From: CAYUEQ01 sp964443805
Lineage (GTDB): Bacteria > Bacillota_I > Bacilli_A > RF39 > UBA660
DNA: 13,004 nt
NCBI GenBank assembly: GCA_964443805.1
Contig: CAYUEQ010000025.1
Span: forward strand, 1-13,004
Direction of reading: 5' to 3'
The notes beneath the pieces are model-generated. The model worked only from the letters and a program-made list of their open reading frames with translations, was not told the DNA's origin and ran no database searches. The position numbers and the translations under genes were made by a program. Positions 1 through 8,226 of the stretch are shown here, one piece after another (the first letter of the stretch is position 1; each line of letters begins with the position of its first letter).

Positions 1-104
1 GTGTAAGTAAATTAGTTAAAACTCGAAAAATATAATTAAATGTATGTACTTTTTCATTATATTCAATAATTGTTTTTTTAATAAGGAAAAGTGATAGATG
101 ATTA
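1..104. other. Left-edge intergenic stretch with a possible weak terminator
   Basis: No convincing gene is visible here. One plus-strand frame is open from the edge to a TAA at 33-35; its ten codons are too few to identify, though they could be the tail of an upstream gene. An imperfect inverted repeat (29-36 with 56-63, extended by 38-40 with 52-54) is followed by a run of seven T at 73-79. It could be a weak AT-rich terminator for such a gene, but the stem has almost no G-C pairs and the T run starts nine bases after it. Confidence 0.3.
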
Positions 105-113
105 TGCTATAAT
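105..113 (+). promoter_or_regulatory. Probable extended -10 promoter for dnaE-polC
   Basis: The sequence TGCTATAAT is a perfect TATAAT hexamer (108-113) preceded by a TGn extension. It lies 25 bases before the dnaE ATG. No good -35 hexamer is seen 16-18 bases upstream, as is common for extended -10 promoters. Transcription would start near position 120, leaving a leader of about 20 nt that contains the GAGGTG ribosome binding site at 128-133. This is inferred from sequence alone; TATAAT-like strings are frequent in DNA this AT-rich. Confidence 0.5.
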
Positions 114-138
114 TGAAGTAGTAAAGTGAGGTGTTATT

Positions 139-3057
139 ATGTATATTCCATTAGGTTTTAAAACTGATTATAGTTTACTTAAAAGTTTAATTAAAATAGA
201 TGATTTAATATCATTTTTAAAAGTACATAATATCAACTCATGTGGAATACTTGATAATAATTTATTTGGTAGTATAGAATTTTATCTTATTTGTATTAAA
301 AATAATATAAAACCAATAATTGGGTTAGAACTTAAGTTTGAAAATAAAAGTATATATTTATATGCTAAAGATTATGATGGTTATAGGAATTTACTTAAAA
401 TAAATTCTAAGATATTTAATAATGTTAATTTAGAAGATTTAACTAAATATAGTGATCAAGTTATATTAGTAATACCTTATCAGAGCTATGAGTTATATGA
501 TGAATTAAAAGAGATATATGTAGATGTTTATGTTAGTTATGTTTCAGAGGAAGAAAAGAATAATGCTTTATTGATAACTAAAAATATTGTATTTTTAAAT
601 AATATAAAATGTTTCGATAAGAAAAATATAAAATATTTAGATTATTTAAAAATGATTGATGAAGGTAAAACGATAGATGATTGTATGAAAGATGATAATA
701 CTTATAATTATTTTATTAGTAGTAACTTATTAACTAATGATGATATAGAAAGTACTATAAAGTTTGGTAAATTGATTAATATTGAAATACCTTTAGACAA
801 GACATATATTCCTACTTTTGATGAATCAAGAAATAGTGAAGCTTTATTTAAAGCATTATGTAGTAAGGGTTTATCAAAAAGATTAAATGGTAAAATTCCA
901 ACTAAATATGTAGAACGTTTAAAATATGAGATTTCAGTTATTAAAGATATGGGTTATATAGATTATTTTTTAATTGTCTATGACTATGTTTTGTATGCAA
1001 AAACAAATCATATCTTAGTTGGTCCTGGAAGAGGATCAGCAGCAGGGAGTTTAGTTTCTTATTGTTTAGGTATAACAGAGATTGACCCAATTAAATATGA
1101 TTTAATGTTTGAGAGGTTTTTAAATCCTGAAAGGATTACAATGCCAGATATTGATATCGATTTTGAATATACTAAAAGAGAAAAGATAGTAGATTATGTT
1201 AAAGATAAATATGGTGGGGATTTTGTTGCTCCAATTATGACTTATGGAACACTAGCATCTCGTCAAGTATTAAGAGATGTTGCTAAAGTAATGAATGTTG
1301 ATAGTAATTTAATTGATACTTTGATAAAAAAAATTAAATTCTCATCTCAAGTTACATTAAAAGAAAATTATCAACAAAAAGAAGTTAAGGAATTAGTTTC
1401 AAAAAATGAAACATTATTTAAAACTTATGAAATTGCCTATCACTTAGAAGGTTTAAAAAGACATGTTTCAACCCATGCTGCGGGAGTTGTAATATCATCA
1501 AAAACACTAGATAATATAATTCCGATGTATAAGAATAATGATTTAGTTTTGACTGGTGTTACGATGAATTATTTAGAAGACTTAGGACTTTTAAAAATGG
1601 ATTTTTTAGCACTTAAGAACTTAACTATTATTAAAAATGTAATTGAAGGAATAGAAAAAGTTAAGAAACAAAAGATTGATATAAATAAAATAGATTTAAA
1701 TGATCGAAAGACTTTAGAATTGTTTTATAATGTGAAAACAATTGGAATATTTCAATATGAAAGTACAGGAATGATGAATTTTTTATCTAAATTAAAGGTG
1801 AAAAGTTTTGATGATTTAATAGCAGCGGTGGCATTATTTCGTCCAGGACCAATGGAAAATATTCCATCATTTATCGCTCGTAAAGAGGGTAGAGAAAAAA
1901 TAACTTATCTAGTACCAGAACTAGAAAAAATATTAAGAAGTACCTATGGTATTATTGTCTACCAAGAACAAATATTAGAAATTTTAAGAGAACTTGCCGG
2001 ATATTCTTATGCGGAAGCCGACAATATCAGAAGAGCTATGAGTAAGAAGAATAAAGAAATAATGGAAAAAGAAAGAGAAGTATTTGTAGCAAGATGTTTA
2101 AATAGAGGAATAAAAGAAAACATCAGTAATGAGATATATGATTTAATAATAAAGTTTTCTAATTATGGATTCCCAAAAGCTCATGCAGTTTCTTATGCTT
2201 TAGTTGGATATCAAATGGGCTATTTAAAGAGTAATTATCCTAATTATTTTATTGGAAACTTACTTAATATGTCTATAGGTAGTGAAATCAAGACTAAGGA
2301 ATATATTGATGAAGCTAAATTAAAAAATATAGAAATTATTAAACCTAGTATTAATTCATCTAATTTAGAATATACAATTGGTCCTAGCAGTCTTCTGCTG
2401 CCATTATCAATTATTAAAAACCTAGGGCAAGCAGCAGTAAAGACAATAATTAATGAAAGAATCGAAAATGGTAAATATATAGATTTTTTTGATTTTGTTA
2501 GTAGAACATATGGCAAAAGTGTTAATAAAAAAATAATTGAGTCTTTAATCGATGCTGATGTATTTAGTGAATTTAACTTTAATAAGAAAACATTACATGA
2601 AAATATAGGTAATGCTGTTTCTTATGCTGAATTGATGGTGGATTTAGATCCTGATTCAATTATAAAACCAGTGATGGAAAAAAAAGAAGAATATGAACTA
2701 AATTACTTAATGGAAAAAGAATTAGATATCTATGGTTTTTATATAACTAACCATCCTGCTAGTAAATATATAAGTAAAGACATAGTTAAATTAAATAATA
2801 TAACTAATTATTTTGATCGGTATATAAAAACTGTTGTAATAATTAAAAGAATAAATAAAATTAAAACTAAGAAAAATGATGATATGGCATTTTTAGAAGC
2901 AGAAGATGAAACATCTTCACTAGACTATGTAATATTTCCTAAAGAATATAATTTAGTGACTAATTTAAAAGTTGGGGATTTAATTGAAATTAATGGACAG
3001 GTAACGAAAAGATTTGATAAATATCAAATAGTAATAAAAGGAATAACGAAATTATAA
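139..3057 (+). CDS. dnaE: DNA polymerase III alpha subunit, DnaE type
   Basis: Family C DNA polymerase of 972 aa, shorter than the 1,030-1,160 aa usual for DnaE. In PolC-containing bacteria DnaE extends RNA primers before handing over to PolC. Palm motifs are clear: GPGRGSAAGS (about 295-304), MPDIDIDF with catalytic D337 and D339, and KMDFLALK with the third Asp, D488. RPGPM (568-572), YGFPKAHA (676-683), a helix-hairpin-helix-like segment (about 755-774) and a C-terminal OB fold (about 889-972) follow in family order. The N-terminal PHP domain is recognisable but degenerate: the HxH ligands align with G6-F7-K8, and the TDH motif is also lost. No QxxLF-like clamp-binding motif is obvious, and the protein has no tryptophan. 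The ATG at 139 has a GAGGTG Shine-Dalgarno five bases upstream. It leads a probable dnaE-polC operon. Confidence 0.97.
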   Translation: MYIPLGFKTDYSLLKSLIKIDDLISFLKVHNINSCGILDNNLFGSIEFYLICIKNNIKPIIGLELKFENKSIYLYAKDYDGYRNLLKINSKIFNNVNLEDLTKYSDQVILVIPYQSYELYDELKEIYVDVYVSYVSEEEKNNALLITKNIVFLNNIKCFDKKNIKYLDYLKMIDEGKTIDDCMKDDNTYNYFISSNLLTNDDIESTIKFGKLINIEIPLDKTYIPTFDESRNSEALFKALCSKGLSKRLNGKIPTKYVERLKYEISVIKDMGYIDYFLIVYDYVLYAKTNHILVGPGRGSAAGSLVSYCLGITEIDPIKYDLMFERFLNPERITMPDIDIDFEYTKREKIVDYVKDKYGGDFVAPIMTYGTLASRQVLRDVAKVMNVDSNLIDTLIKKIKFSSQVTLKENYQQKEVKELVSKNETLFKTYEIAYHLEGLKRHVSTHAAGVVISSKTLDNIIPMYKNNDLVLTGVTMNYLEDLGLLKMDFLALKNLTIIKNVIEGIEKVKKQKIDINKIDLNDRKTLELFYNVKTIGIFQYESTGMMNFLSKLKVKSFDDLIAAVALFRPGPMENIPSFIARKEGREKITYLVPELEKILRSTYGIIVYQEQILEILRELAGYSYAEADNIRRAMSKKNKEIMEKEREVFVARCLNRGIKENISNEIYDLIIKFSNYGFPKAHAVSYALVGYQMGYLKSNYPNYFIGNLLNMSIGSEIKTKEYIDEAKLKNIEIIKPSINSSNLEYTIGPSSLLLPLSIIKNLGQAAVKTIINERIENGKYIDFFDFVSRTYGKSVNKKIIESLIDADVFSEFNFNKKTLHENIGNAVSYAELMVDLDPDSIIKPVMEKKEEYELNYLMEKELDIYGFYITNHPASKYISKDIVKLNNITNYFDRYIKTVVIIKRINKIKTKKNDDMAFLEAEDETSSLDYVIFPKEYNLVTNLKVGDLIEINGQVTKRFDKYQIVIKGITKL

Positions 3058-3077
3058 AATATTTGTTATACTAATAT

Positions 3078-3084
3078 AGGAGTG
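3078..3084 (+). promoter_or_regulatory. Ribosome binding site fixing the polC start
   Basis: AGGAGTG lies eight bases before ATG 3091 and is a strong Shine-Dalgarno. An in-frame GTG at 3082-3084 sits inside this motif, so it cannot be served by it and has no other motif upstream. The ATG at 3091 is therefore the better start, removing three residues from the longest open frame. Confidence 0.8.
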
Positions 3085-3090
3085 CAAAAT

Positions 3091-6000
3091 ATGAATGACG
3101 AATTAAAAAGATTTTTAAATAAAATAGAAATTAACTGTGATATAGAAGATTTTAATAATGCTTCTATTTCTAAAGTTGTATTAAATAAAAGTAAAGATAT
3201 AATGACTGTTTATATAGAAAATGAATTACCTTTTAAATCAGAAGTGATATTTAATTTATTAAATAATTGTAATAATAATTTTAATGATATAGGAACAGTA
3301 AAATTAAAGTTTAAATATAAGAAAATAACTGATGAAAATATAATTGACTGTTATAATTTTTTAATAAATAAATTAATTGATAAAAGACCATCACTTTCTT
3401 CACTTAAAGAAAATGATGTAAAAATAGATAAAAAAACAATTAATGTTGAAGTAATCAGTAAAGCTGAAGAACAATTATTACAAAATGAAACTGATTATTT
3501 AATAAAAGAGTTAGTAAGATATGGATATGATAAATACTCGTTTAAAATAAAAATAAATAAAGAAAAATATGAAGAATTAAGAGCAAGTATTCAAGAAGAG
3601 AAAAAAGAAAATGGTAAAAATAAAGCAGTTGAAAAAGAAGACTTTTTATATGGTAAAAAAGTATATAATGAACCAGTTCCAATTGATAGTTTAATTGGAG
3701 AATCTAATAATGTTACTGTCGAGGCTTATGTTTTTGGAATCGATACATTTGAACACGAGAAAATAAAAATAATTACTTTAAAAATTAGTGATAAAACTAA
3801 TTCTATTTTAGCTAAGATAAGAATATTTAGAAATAATGATGATGATTTTGAATACTTAAAGAAAAATATTAAAGAAGGCAAATGGTATAAAATGCATGGG
3901 AAAGTAGAACAGGATAATTTCGCCCATGACTTTGTTTTATTTATTTATAATATGGAAGAAATAGAATCAAAAGATATTTTAATAACTGATGATGCTCCTG
4001 AAAAAAGAGTAGAACTCCATGCTCATACAATGATGAGTCAGATGGATGGAGTAATCAAAGTTAAAGATTTAATTAATCAAGCTAATAAATTTGGCCATAA
4101 AGCAGTTGCAATAACTGATCATAATAATTTACAATCTTTTCCTGAAGCATTTAATACTAAAAAAGGAGATTTAAAAGTATTATATGGTGTGGAGTTATCT
4201 CTAGTATCAGATGATATAGATATAGTAATAAACAAAAAGAACTATGATTTATTACAAACAGAATTTGTTGTATTTGATATTGAAACAACTGGATTTAATG
4301 CAAACAGCGATTCGATTATTGAAATTGGTGCTGTGAAGATTAAAAATGGTGAAATTATCGATAAATTTGATGAGTTAATTAATCCAAAAAGAAAATTACC
4401 AGAAAAAATAATTGAATTAACCAATATAACTGATGAGATGTTAAAAGATTGTGCAGATGAAGAAACAGTTGTTAAAAAGTTTTTAAAGTGGGCTGGAGAT
4501 AATCCGATGGTTGCTCATAATGCAAAGTTTGATGTTTCATTTATTAAAAGAGCAATTAATCAATATAAACTAACCTCGTTTAAAAATACAGTAGTAGATA
4601 CAATGGAAATAAGTCGTTTATTAAATCCAGAATTATTTCGTCATAACTTAACAGCTATTACTAAAAGATATAATATTGAATTTGATGAAGCGGGACACCA
4701 TAGAGCAGATTACGATGCTCTAGCAACTGCCTATGCTTTTCATAAAATGTGTGAAATTTTATATAATCGTAACATCGAAGATATCGATGATTTATATGCT
4801 GATGTTGATAAAACAGAACTGCTTAAATTTAGTCGTCCATTCCATATAACAGCACTTGCTACAAACGAAATCGGATTGAAAAATTTATTTAAAATTGTAA
4901 CTCTTGCTAATACTGACTATTTATTTAAAGAACCAAAAATCCCAAGAAGTGTGATTGAATCTCTAAGAGAAGGTTTAATTCTTGGTAGTGGTTGTATTAA
5001 TGGAGAAATATTTGAGGCTGCTAAAAGCAAAACCGAAGAAGAACTAGCAGACATGATGAGTTTTTATGATTATATAGAAGTAAACCCTCCAAGTACAAGT
5101 GAGTTCTTAATTGAAAGTGGAAGAATAGGGAGTAAAGCAGAACTACTTAATACTATAAATAAAATAATTAATGTAGCTATTGATAGTGGTAAATTAGTAT
5201 GTGCAACAGGTGATGTTCATAACTTAACTAAAGAAGATAAAATATATCGACAGATAATTGTTAATCAAAGAGTACCTAGTATTGGATTCCATCCCCTAGC
5301 TAGAGTAAGAGATATACCTAATGCTTATTTTATGACTACTGAAGAAATGTTAAATGAATTCTCATTTATTGATAAAGACTTAGCTAAGAAAATTGTTATA
5401 GATAACCCAAATAAAATAGCAGATATGTGTGAAGAATTAGGAGTTATTAAAGATAAATTATATACACCAAAAATGGATAAAAGTGATGAAATAACTGAAA
5501 GTATGGTTTATGAAAAAGCAACAAGTCTGTATGGTGATCCATTGCCAGAAATTGTTAAAACACGTATTGAATCTGAATTAAAAGGAATTATAGCTAATGG
5601 ATATTCTGTATTATATTTAATTTCTGAAAAACTAGTTAAAAAAAGTAATAATGAAGGATATTTTGTTGGATCGCGTGGTTCAGTCGGATCATCTTTTGTA
5701 GCAACGATGATGGGTATTACTGAAGTTAATGGACTTCCGGCACATTACTTATGTCCTGAATGTAAATTATCACTTTTTGAAGATGATAATAATGAAAGTT
5801 TTTCTTTAAACTATCCAAGTGGGTATGATTTACCAGATAAGAAATGTCCTAATTGTAATACGCCACTTGATAAGGAAGGTCAAGACATGCCATTTGCTAC
5901 TTTCCTTGGTTTTAATGCTGAAAAAGTACCAGACATTGATTTAAACTTTTCTGGAGAAAATCAAGCTGCTGCTCATGACTACACTAAAAAACTATTTGGA

Positions 6001-7371
6001 GAAAAAAATGTATTTAGAGCAGGAACTATATCAACTGTTGCAGAAAAAACAGCATTTGGATTTGTTAAAGGATACTTAGAAGATAAAAATATTATGTTAA
6101 GGAATATTGAAGTTGAAAGATTAGCCGGAGGAGTTACTGGAGTTAAAAGAACAACAGGACAACATCCTGGAGGTATTATTGTAATACCTGACTATATGGA
6201 TGTATTTGATTTTACACCATATCAATATCCAGCAGATGATACTAAAGCTCCTTGGTATACTACTCATTTCGACTTCCATGCAATTGAAAACAATATCTTA
6301 AAGCTAGATATTCTAGGTCATGATGATCCAACAATGTTAAAATATTTAGCAGATTCAACTAAACATGATTTTATGAAGATACCATTTGATGATAAAAAAA
6401 CTTTAACTCTTTTTAGTTCATGTAAAGAATTAGGGGTTAAAAAAGAACAAATTAATTGTTCTGTAGGTACACTAGGGGTTCCAGAAATGGGAACCAACTT
6501 TGTTATCAGAATGTTAGAAGAAACAAAACCAAAGACATTTGCAGAAATAGTTAAAATATCTGGTTTATCACATGGTACTGATGTTTGGAATGGTAATGCT
6601 CGTGATTTGGTAATTAATAAAGTAGTGCCATTTAAAAATGTAATTGGATGTCGTGATGATATTATGGTTAACTTAATAAACTATGGAATGGAACCATCTT
6701 TATCGTTTAAAATAGCAGAGTTTGTTCGTAAGGGAAGGGCAAGTAAAAATCCAGAAATATGGGTTGAATATGCTCAAGCAATGAGAGAAAATAATATACC
6801 TGATTGGTTTATTGATTCTTGTCAAAAAATTAAATATATGTTCCCAAAAGCTCATGCTACTGCGTATGTTATGATGGGATTTAGAGTTGCATGGTATAAA
6901 CTTTATTATCCAATCCACTATTATTCATGTTATTTTGGAATCCGTTGTTTTGATTTTGATATTGATTCAATGGTAAAAGGAGAAAATGCTCTTAGAGCTA
7001 AAATTGCTGAAATACAATCTAAAGGATTTGAAGCAACTAATAAAGAACAAAATACACAAGGGGTATTACAAAGTTGTTTAGAAATGGTATGTCGAGGATT
7101 CTCATTTAAAACGATAGATCTTAATAAATCTGATTCATCGATGTTTGTTATTGATGAAGACGAAAAAAGCTTAATAATTCCATTTAAAGCAATTGATGGA
7201 TTAGGTGATTCGGTAGCTAAAAAAATAATAACTGAAAGAGATCATTCACCATTTTTAAGTATTGAAGACCTTCAAAATCGTTGTAAAATTAATAATACAA
7301 CTCTTGATAGATTAAGAGCACTAGGTGTATTAGATGGAATGCCTGAATCAAATCAACTAAGTTTGTTTTAA
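3091..7371 (+). CDS. polC: DNA polymerase III alpha subunit, PolC type (with 3'-5' exonuclease)
   Basis: The main replicative polymerase of low-GC Gram-positives, 1,426 aa from ATG 3091, close to the usual 1,430-1,440. Domains in order: N-terminal domain (1 to about 190); OB fold (about 205-295); PHP domain with intact ligands H310, H312, D343 and H344; a DEDDh exonuclease inserted in the PHP domain (D396 and E398, D481, H537 and D542); then the polymerase. There, a four-Cys zinc site (C888, C891, C919, C922), SRGSVGS (861-867), catalytic D948 and D950 in PDIDLNF, and D1073 in KLDILG are visible. The protein ends in QLSLF (1422-1426), matching the consensus sliding-clamp-binding pentapeptide. 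All catalytic residues expected for synthesis and proofreading are present. The gene starts 33 nt after dnaE without a clear promoter, so the two are probably co-transcribed. Confidence 0.98.
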   Translation: MNDELKRFLNKIEINCDIEDFNNASISKVVLNKSKDIMTVYIENELPFKSEVIFNLLNNCNNNFNDIGTVKLKFKYKKITDENIIDCYNFLINKLIDKRPSLSSLKENDVKIDKKTINVEVISKAEEQLLQNETDYLIKELVRYGYDKYSFKIKINKEKYEELRASIQEEKKENGKNKAVEKEDFLYGKKVYNEPVPIDSLIGESNNVTVEAYVFGIDTFEHEKIKIITLKISDKTNSILAKIRIFRNNDDDFEYLKKNIKEGKWYKMHGKVEQDNFAHDFVLFIYNMEEIESKDILITDDAPEKRVELHAHTMMSQMDGVIKVKDLINQANKFGHKAVAITDHNNLQSFPEAFNTKKGDLKVLYGVELSLVSDDIDIVINKKNYDLLQTEFVVFDIETTGFNANSDSIIEIGAVKIKNGEIIDKFDELINPKRKLPEKIIELTNITDEMLKDCADEETVVKKFLKWAGDNPMVAHNAKFDVSFIKRAINQYKLTSFKNTVVDTMEISRLLNPELFRHNLTAITKRYNIEFDEAGHHRADYDALATAYAFHKMCEILYNRNIEDIDDLYADVDKTELLKFSRPFHITALATNEIGLKNLFKIVTLANTDYLFKEPKIPRSVIESLREGLILGSGCINGEIFEAAKSKTEEELADMMSFYDYIEVNPPSTSEFLIESGRIGSKAELLNTINKIINVAIDSGKLVCATGDVHNLTKEDKIYRQIIVNQRVPSIGFHPLARVRDIPNAYFMTTEEMLNEFSFIDKDLAKKIVIDNPNKIADMCEELGVIKDKLYTPKMDKSDEITESMVYEKATSLYGDPLPEIVKTRIESELKGIIANGYSVLYLISEKLVKKSNNEGYFVGSRGSVGSSFVATMMGITEVNGLPAHYLCPECKLSLFEDDNNESFSLNYPSGYDLPDKKCPNCNTPLDKEGQDMPFATFLGFNAEKVPDIDLNFSGENQAAAHDYTKKLFGEKNVFRAGTISTVAEKTAFGFVKGYLEDKNIMLRNIEVERLAGGVTGVKRTTGQHPGGIIVIPDYMDVFDFTPYQYPADDTKAPWYTTHFDFHAIENNILKLDILGHDDPTMLKYLADSTKHDFMKIPFDDKKTLTLFSSCKELGVKKEQINCSVGTLGVPEMGTNFVIRMLEETKPKTFAEIVKISGLSHGTDVWNGNARDLVINKVVPFKNVIGCRDDIMVNLINYGMEPSLSFKIAEFVRKGRASKNPEIWVEYAQAMRENNIPDWFIDSCQKIKYMFPKAHATAYVMMGFRVAWYKLYYPIHYYSCYFGIRCFDFDIDSMVKGENALRAKIAEIQSKGFEATNKEQNTQGVLQSCLEMVCRGFSFKTIDLNKSDSSMFVIDEDEKSLIIPFKAIDGLGDSVAKKIITERDHSPFLSIEDLQNRCKINNTTLDRLRALGVLDGMPESNQLSLF

Positions 7372-7438
7372 TCAGTAAAGATAGAGATACTTTTGTAATA
7401 TTGATAAGTACAATAAATATAATTAATTAGGTGATAAA
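7372..7438 (+). promoter_or_regulatory. Gap after polC with candidate -10 elements and the RBS of the TTG-started gene
   Basis: This 67-base gap holds TACAAT at 7409-7414 and TATAAT at 7418-7423, neither with a convincing -35. The second would start transcription on top of the ribosome binding site, so the first is more plausible. AGGTGA at 7429-7434 sits four bases before TTG 7439. No terminator is evident after polC, so read-through from dnaE-polC is possible. Confidence 0.3.
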
Positions 7439-8122
7439 TTGAATAAACCGATAATTGGTATAGCAAATTGTTCATCATATAAAAGCAATGATAATATATT
7501 TGATGATAGGTACTATATTTTAAATAATTATATTGATCCTATAGTGAAAAACGGTGGGGTTCCGATAGGTATACTATATAAAGATGAGAAATTAATTAAA
7601 GAATCTTTAGAATTGTGTGATGCATTTTTAATTCCTGGGGGTTCTAAAATAATTTCATCACATCTAGAAATAATTGATTATGCTATAAGGAATAAAAAAC
7701 CTATCTTAGGTATATGTATGGGAATGCAAGCACTATTTATTTACTCTCTATATGGTATAAAAGGTTTAAAAAATAAAACTAACAACTTGGTTTTAATAAA
7801 TAATGATACTCATAATATGTCTAACCCCAAAAGAAATAAAAAAGATAAAACAACTCATACAGTAGAAATATTAAAGAAGAGTTTATTGCATGATATATTA
7901 AATAAAGAAACTATAAAAGTAAATAGTTTTCATAGATACCAAATATTAAATGTAGGAAAAGATTATACAGTATCTGCTAGATCAAAAGATAATATTATTG
8001 AAGCAATAGAACATAAAGATAAAACAAAGTTTATAATCGGCTTAGAATGGCACCCAGAATTACTTCCTAAAATGAATAATATCTTTAAAAGCTTTATTGA
8101 TGCAACAAAAAAAAGAAATTAA
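7439..8122 (+). CDS. Class I glutamine amidotransferase-like protein, gamma-glutamyl hydrolase (peptidase C26) type
   Basis: A 227-aa protein resembling PuuD-like gamma-glutamyl-gamma-aminobutyrate hydrolases, which cleave gamma-glutamyl amide bonds in the cytoplasm. The N-terminal KPIIGI is typical. The nucleophile elbow GICMGMQAL carries C93, and EWHPE supplies H205 and E207, so the Cys-His-Glu triad is complete. VNSFHRYQI (161-169) matches the family's VNS.HHQ region. The PGG turn (66-68) is followed by SKIISSH rather than the usual GPDVDP-like substrate loop, so the substrate may differ from the polyamine-pathway compound. No polyamine or glutamate-metabolism gene is adjacent. The start must be TTG 7439: an in-frame TAA lies at 7424-7426, no ATG or GTG intervenes, and the next Met is residue 94. 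No signal peptide or membrane segment. Family assignment is firm; substrate unknown. Confidence 0.88.
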   Translation: MNKPIIGIANCSSYKSNDNIFDDRYYILNNYIDPIVKNGGVPIGILYKDEKLIKESLELCDAFLIPGGSKIISSHLEIIDYAIRNKKPILGICMGMQALFIYSLYGIKGLKNKTNNLVLINNDTHNMSNPKRNKKDKTTHTVEILKKSLLHDILNKETIKVNSFHRYQILNVGKDYTVSARSKDNIIEAIEHKDKTKFIIGLEWHPELLPKMNNIFKSFIDATKKRN

Positions 8123-8140
8123 TTTCTTTTTCTTTTTTTA
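8110..8140 (+). terminator. AT-rich palindrome and T tract after the amidotransferase gene
   Basis: A perfect 22-base palindrome (8110-8131, arms AAAAAGAAATT and its complement) overlaps the TAA stop at 8120-8122 and is followed by T-rich sequence to about 8157. It is flanked by an A run on the left, so it could act weakly in both directions. The arms contain a single G-C pair each, so the hairpin would be weak; the position between convergent genes supports a terminator role. Confidence 0.5.
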
Positions 8141-8176
8141 TATCTTTTTATTTTCATTACATTATCAAAACCAAAT

Positions 8177-8213
8177 AAAAAATACATTCATTGGTATAAA
8201 TTTGAATGTATTT
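8177..8213 (-). terminator. Probable intrinsic terminator of the leftward gene
   Basis: An 11-bp perfect inverted repeat (8180-8190 with 8203-8213) surrounds a 12-base loop. Read on the minus strand it lies 13 bases after the stop codon of the leftward gene, and the stem runs into a stretch of six T. On the plus strand the downstream side is not T-rich. Orientation and position therefore fit a terminator for the leftward gene, converging with the plus-strand one beside it. Confidence 0.65.
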
Positions 8214-8226
8214 AATTAAGTAACTA

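Noticed and set aside
3..35. Possible C-terminal tail of an upstream plus-strand gene
   Set aside because: Only ten codons are visible and no motif identifies them; random open stretches of this length are common.
2386..2399. Small G-C-containing hairpin AGCAG-TCTT-CTGCT inside dnaE, unusual in such AT-rich DNA
   Set aside because: It encodes an ordinary SSLLL segment, has no T tract after it, and the five-pair stem is too short to argue for a terminator or attenuator.
2244..2516. Open frame of 90 codons on the minus strand within dnaE
   Set aside because: It lies entirely opposite a conserved, well-supported coding region and resembles no family; open antisense frames are expected in DNA of this composition.
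4242..4424. Open frame of 60 codons on the minus strand opposite the PolC exonuclease
   Set aside because: Fully covered by conserved exonuclease coding sequence, and no independent evidence supports it.
6700..6918. Open frame of 72 codons on the minus strand opposite the PolC polymerase domain
   Set aside because: Lies opposite conserved polymerase sequence; the apparent protein is a by-product of the sense codons.
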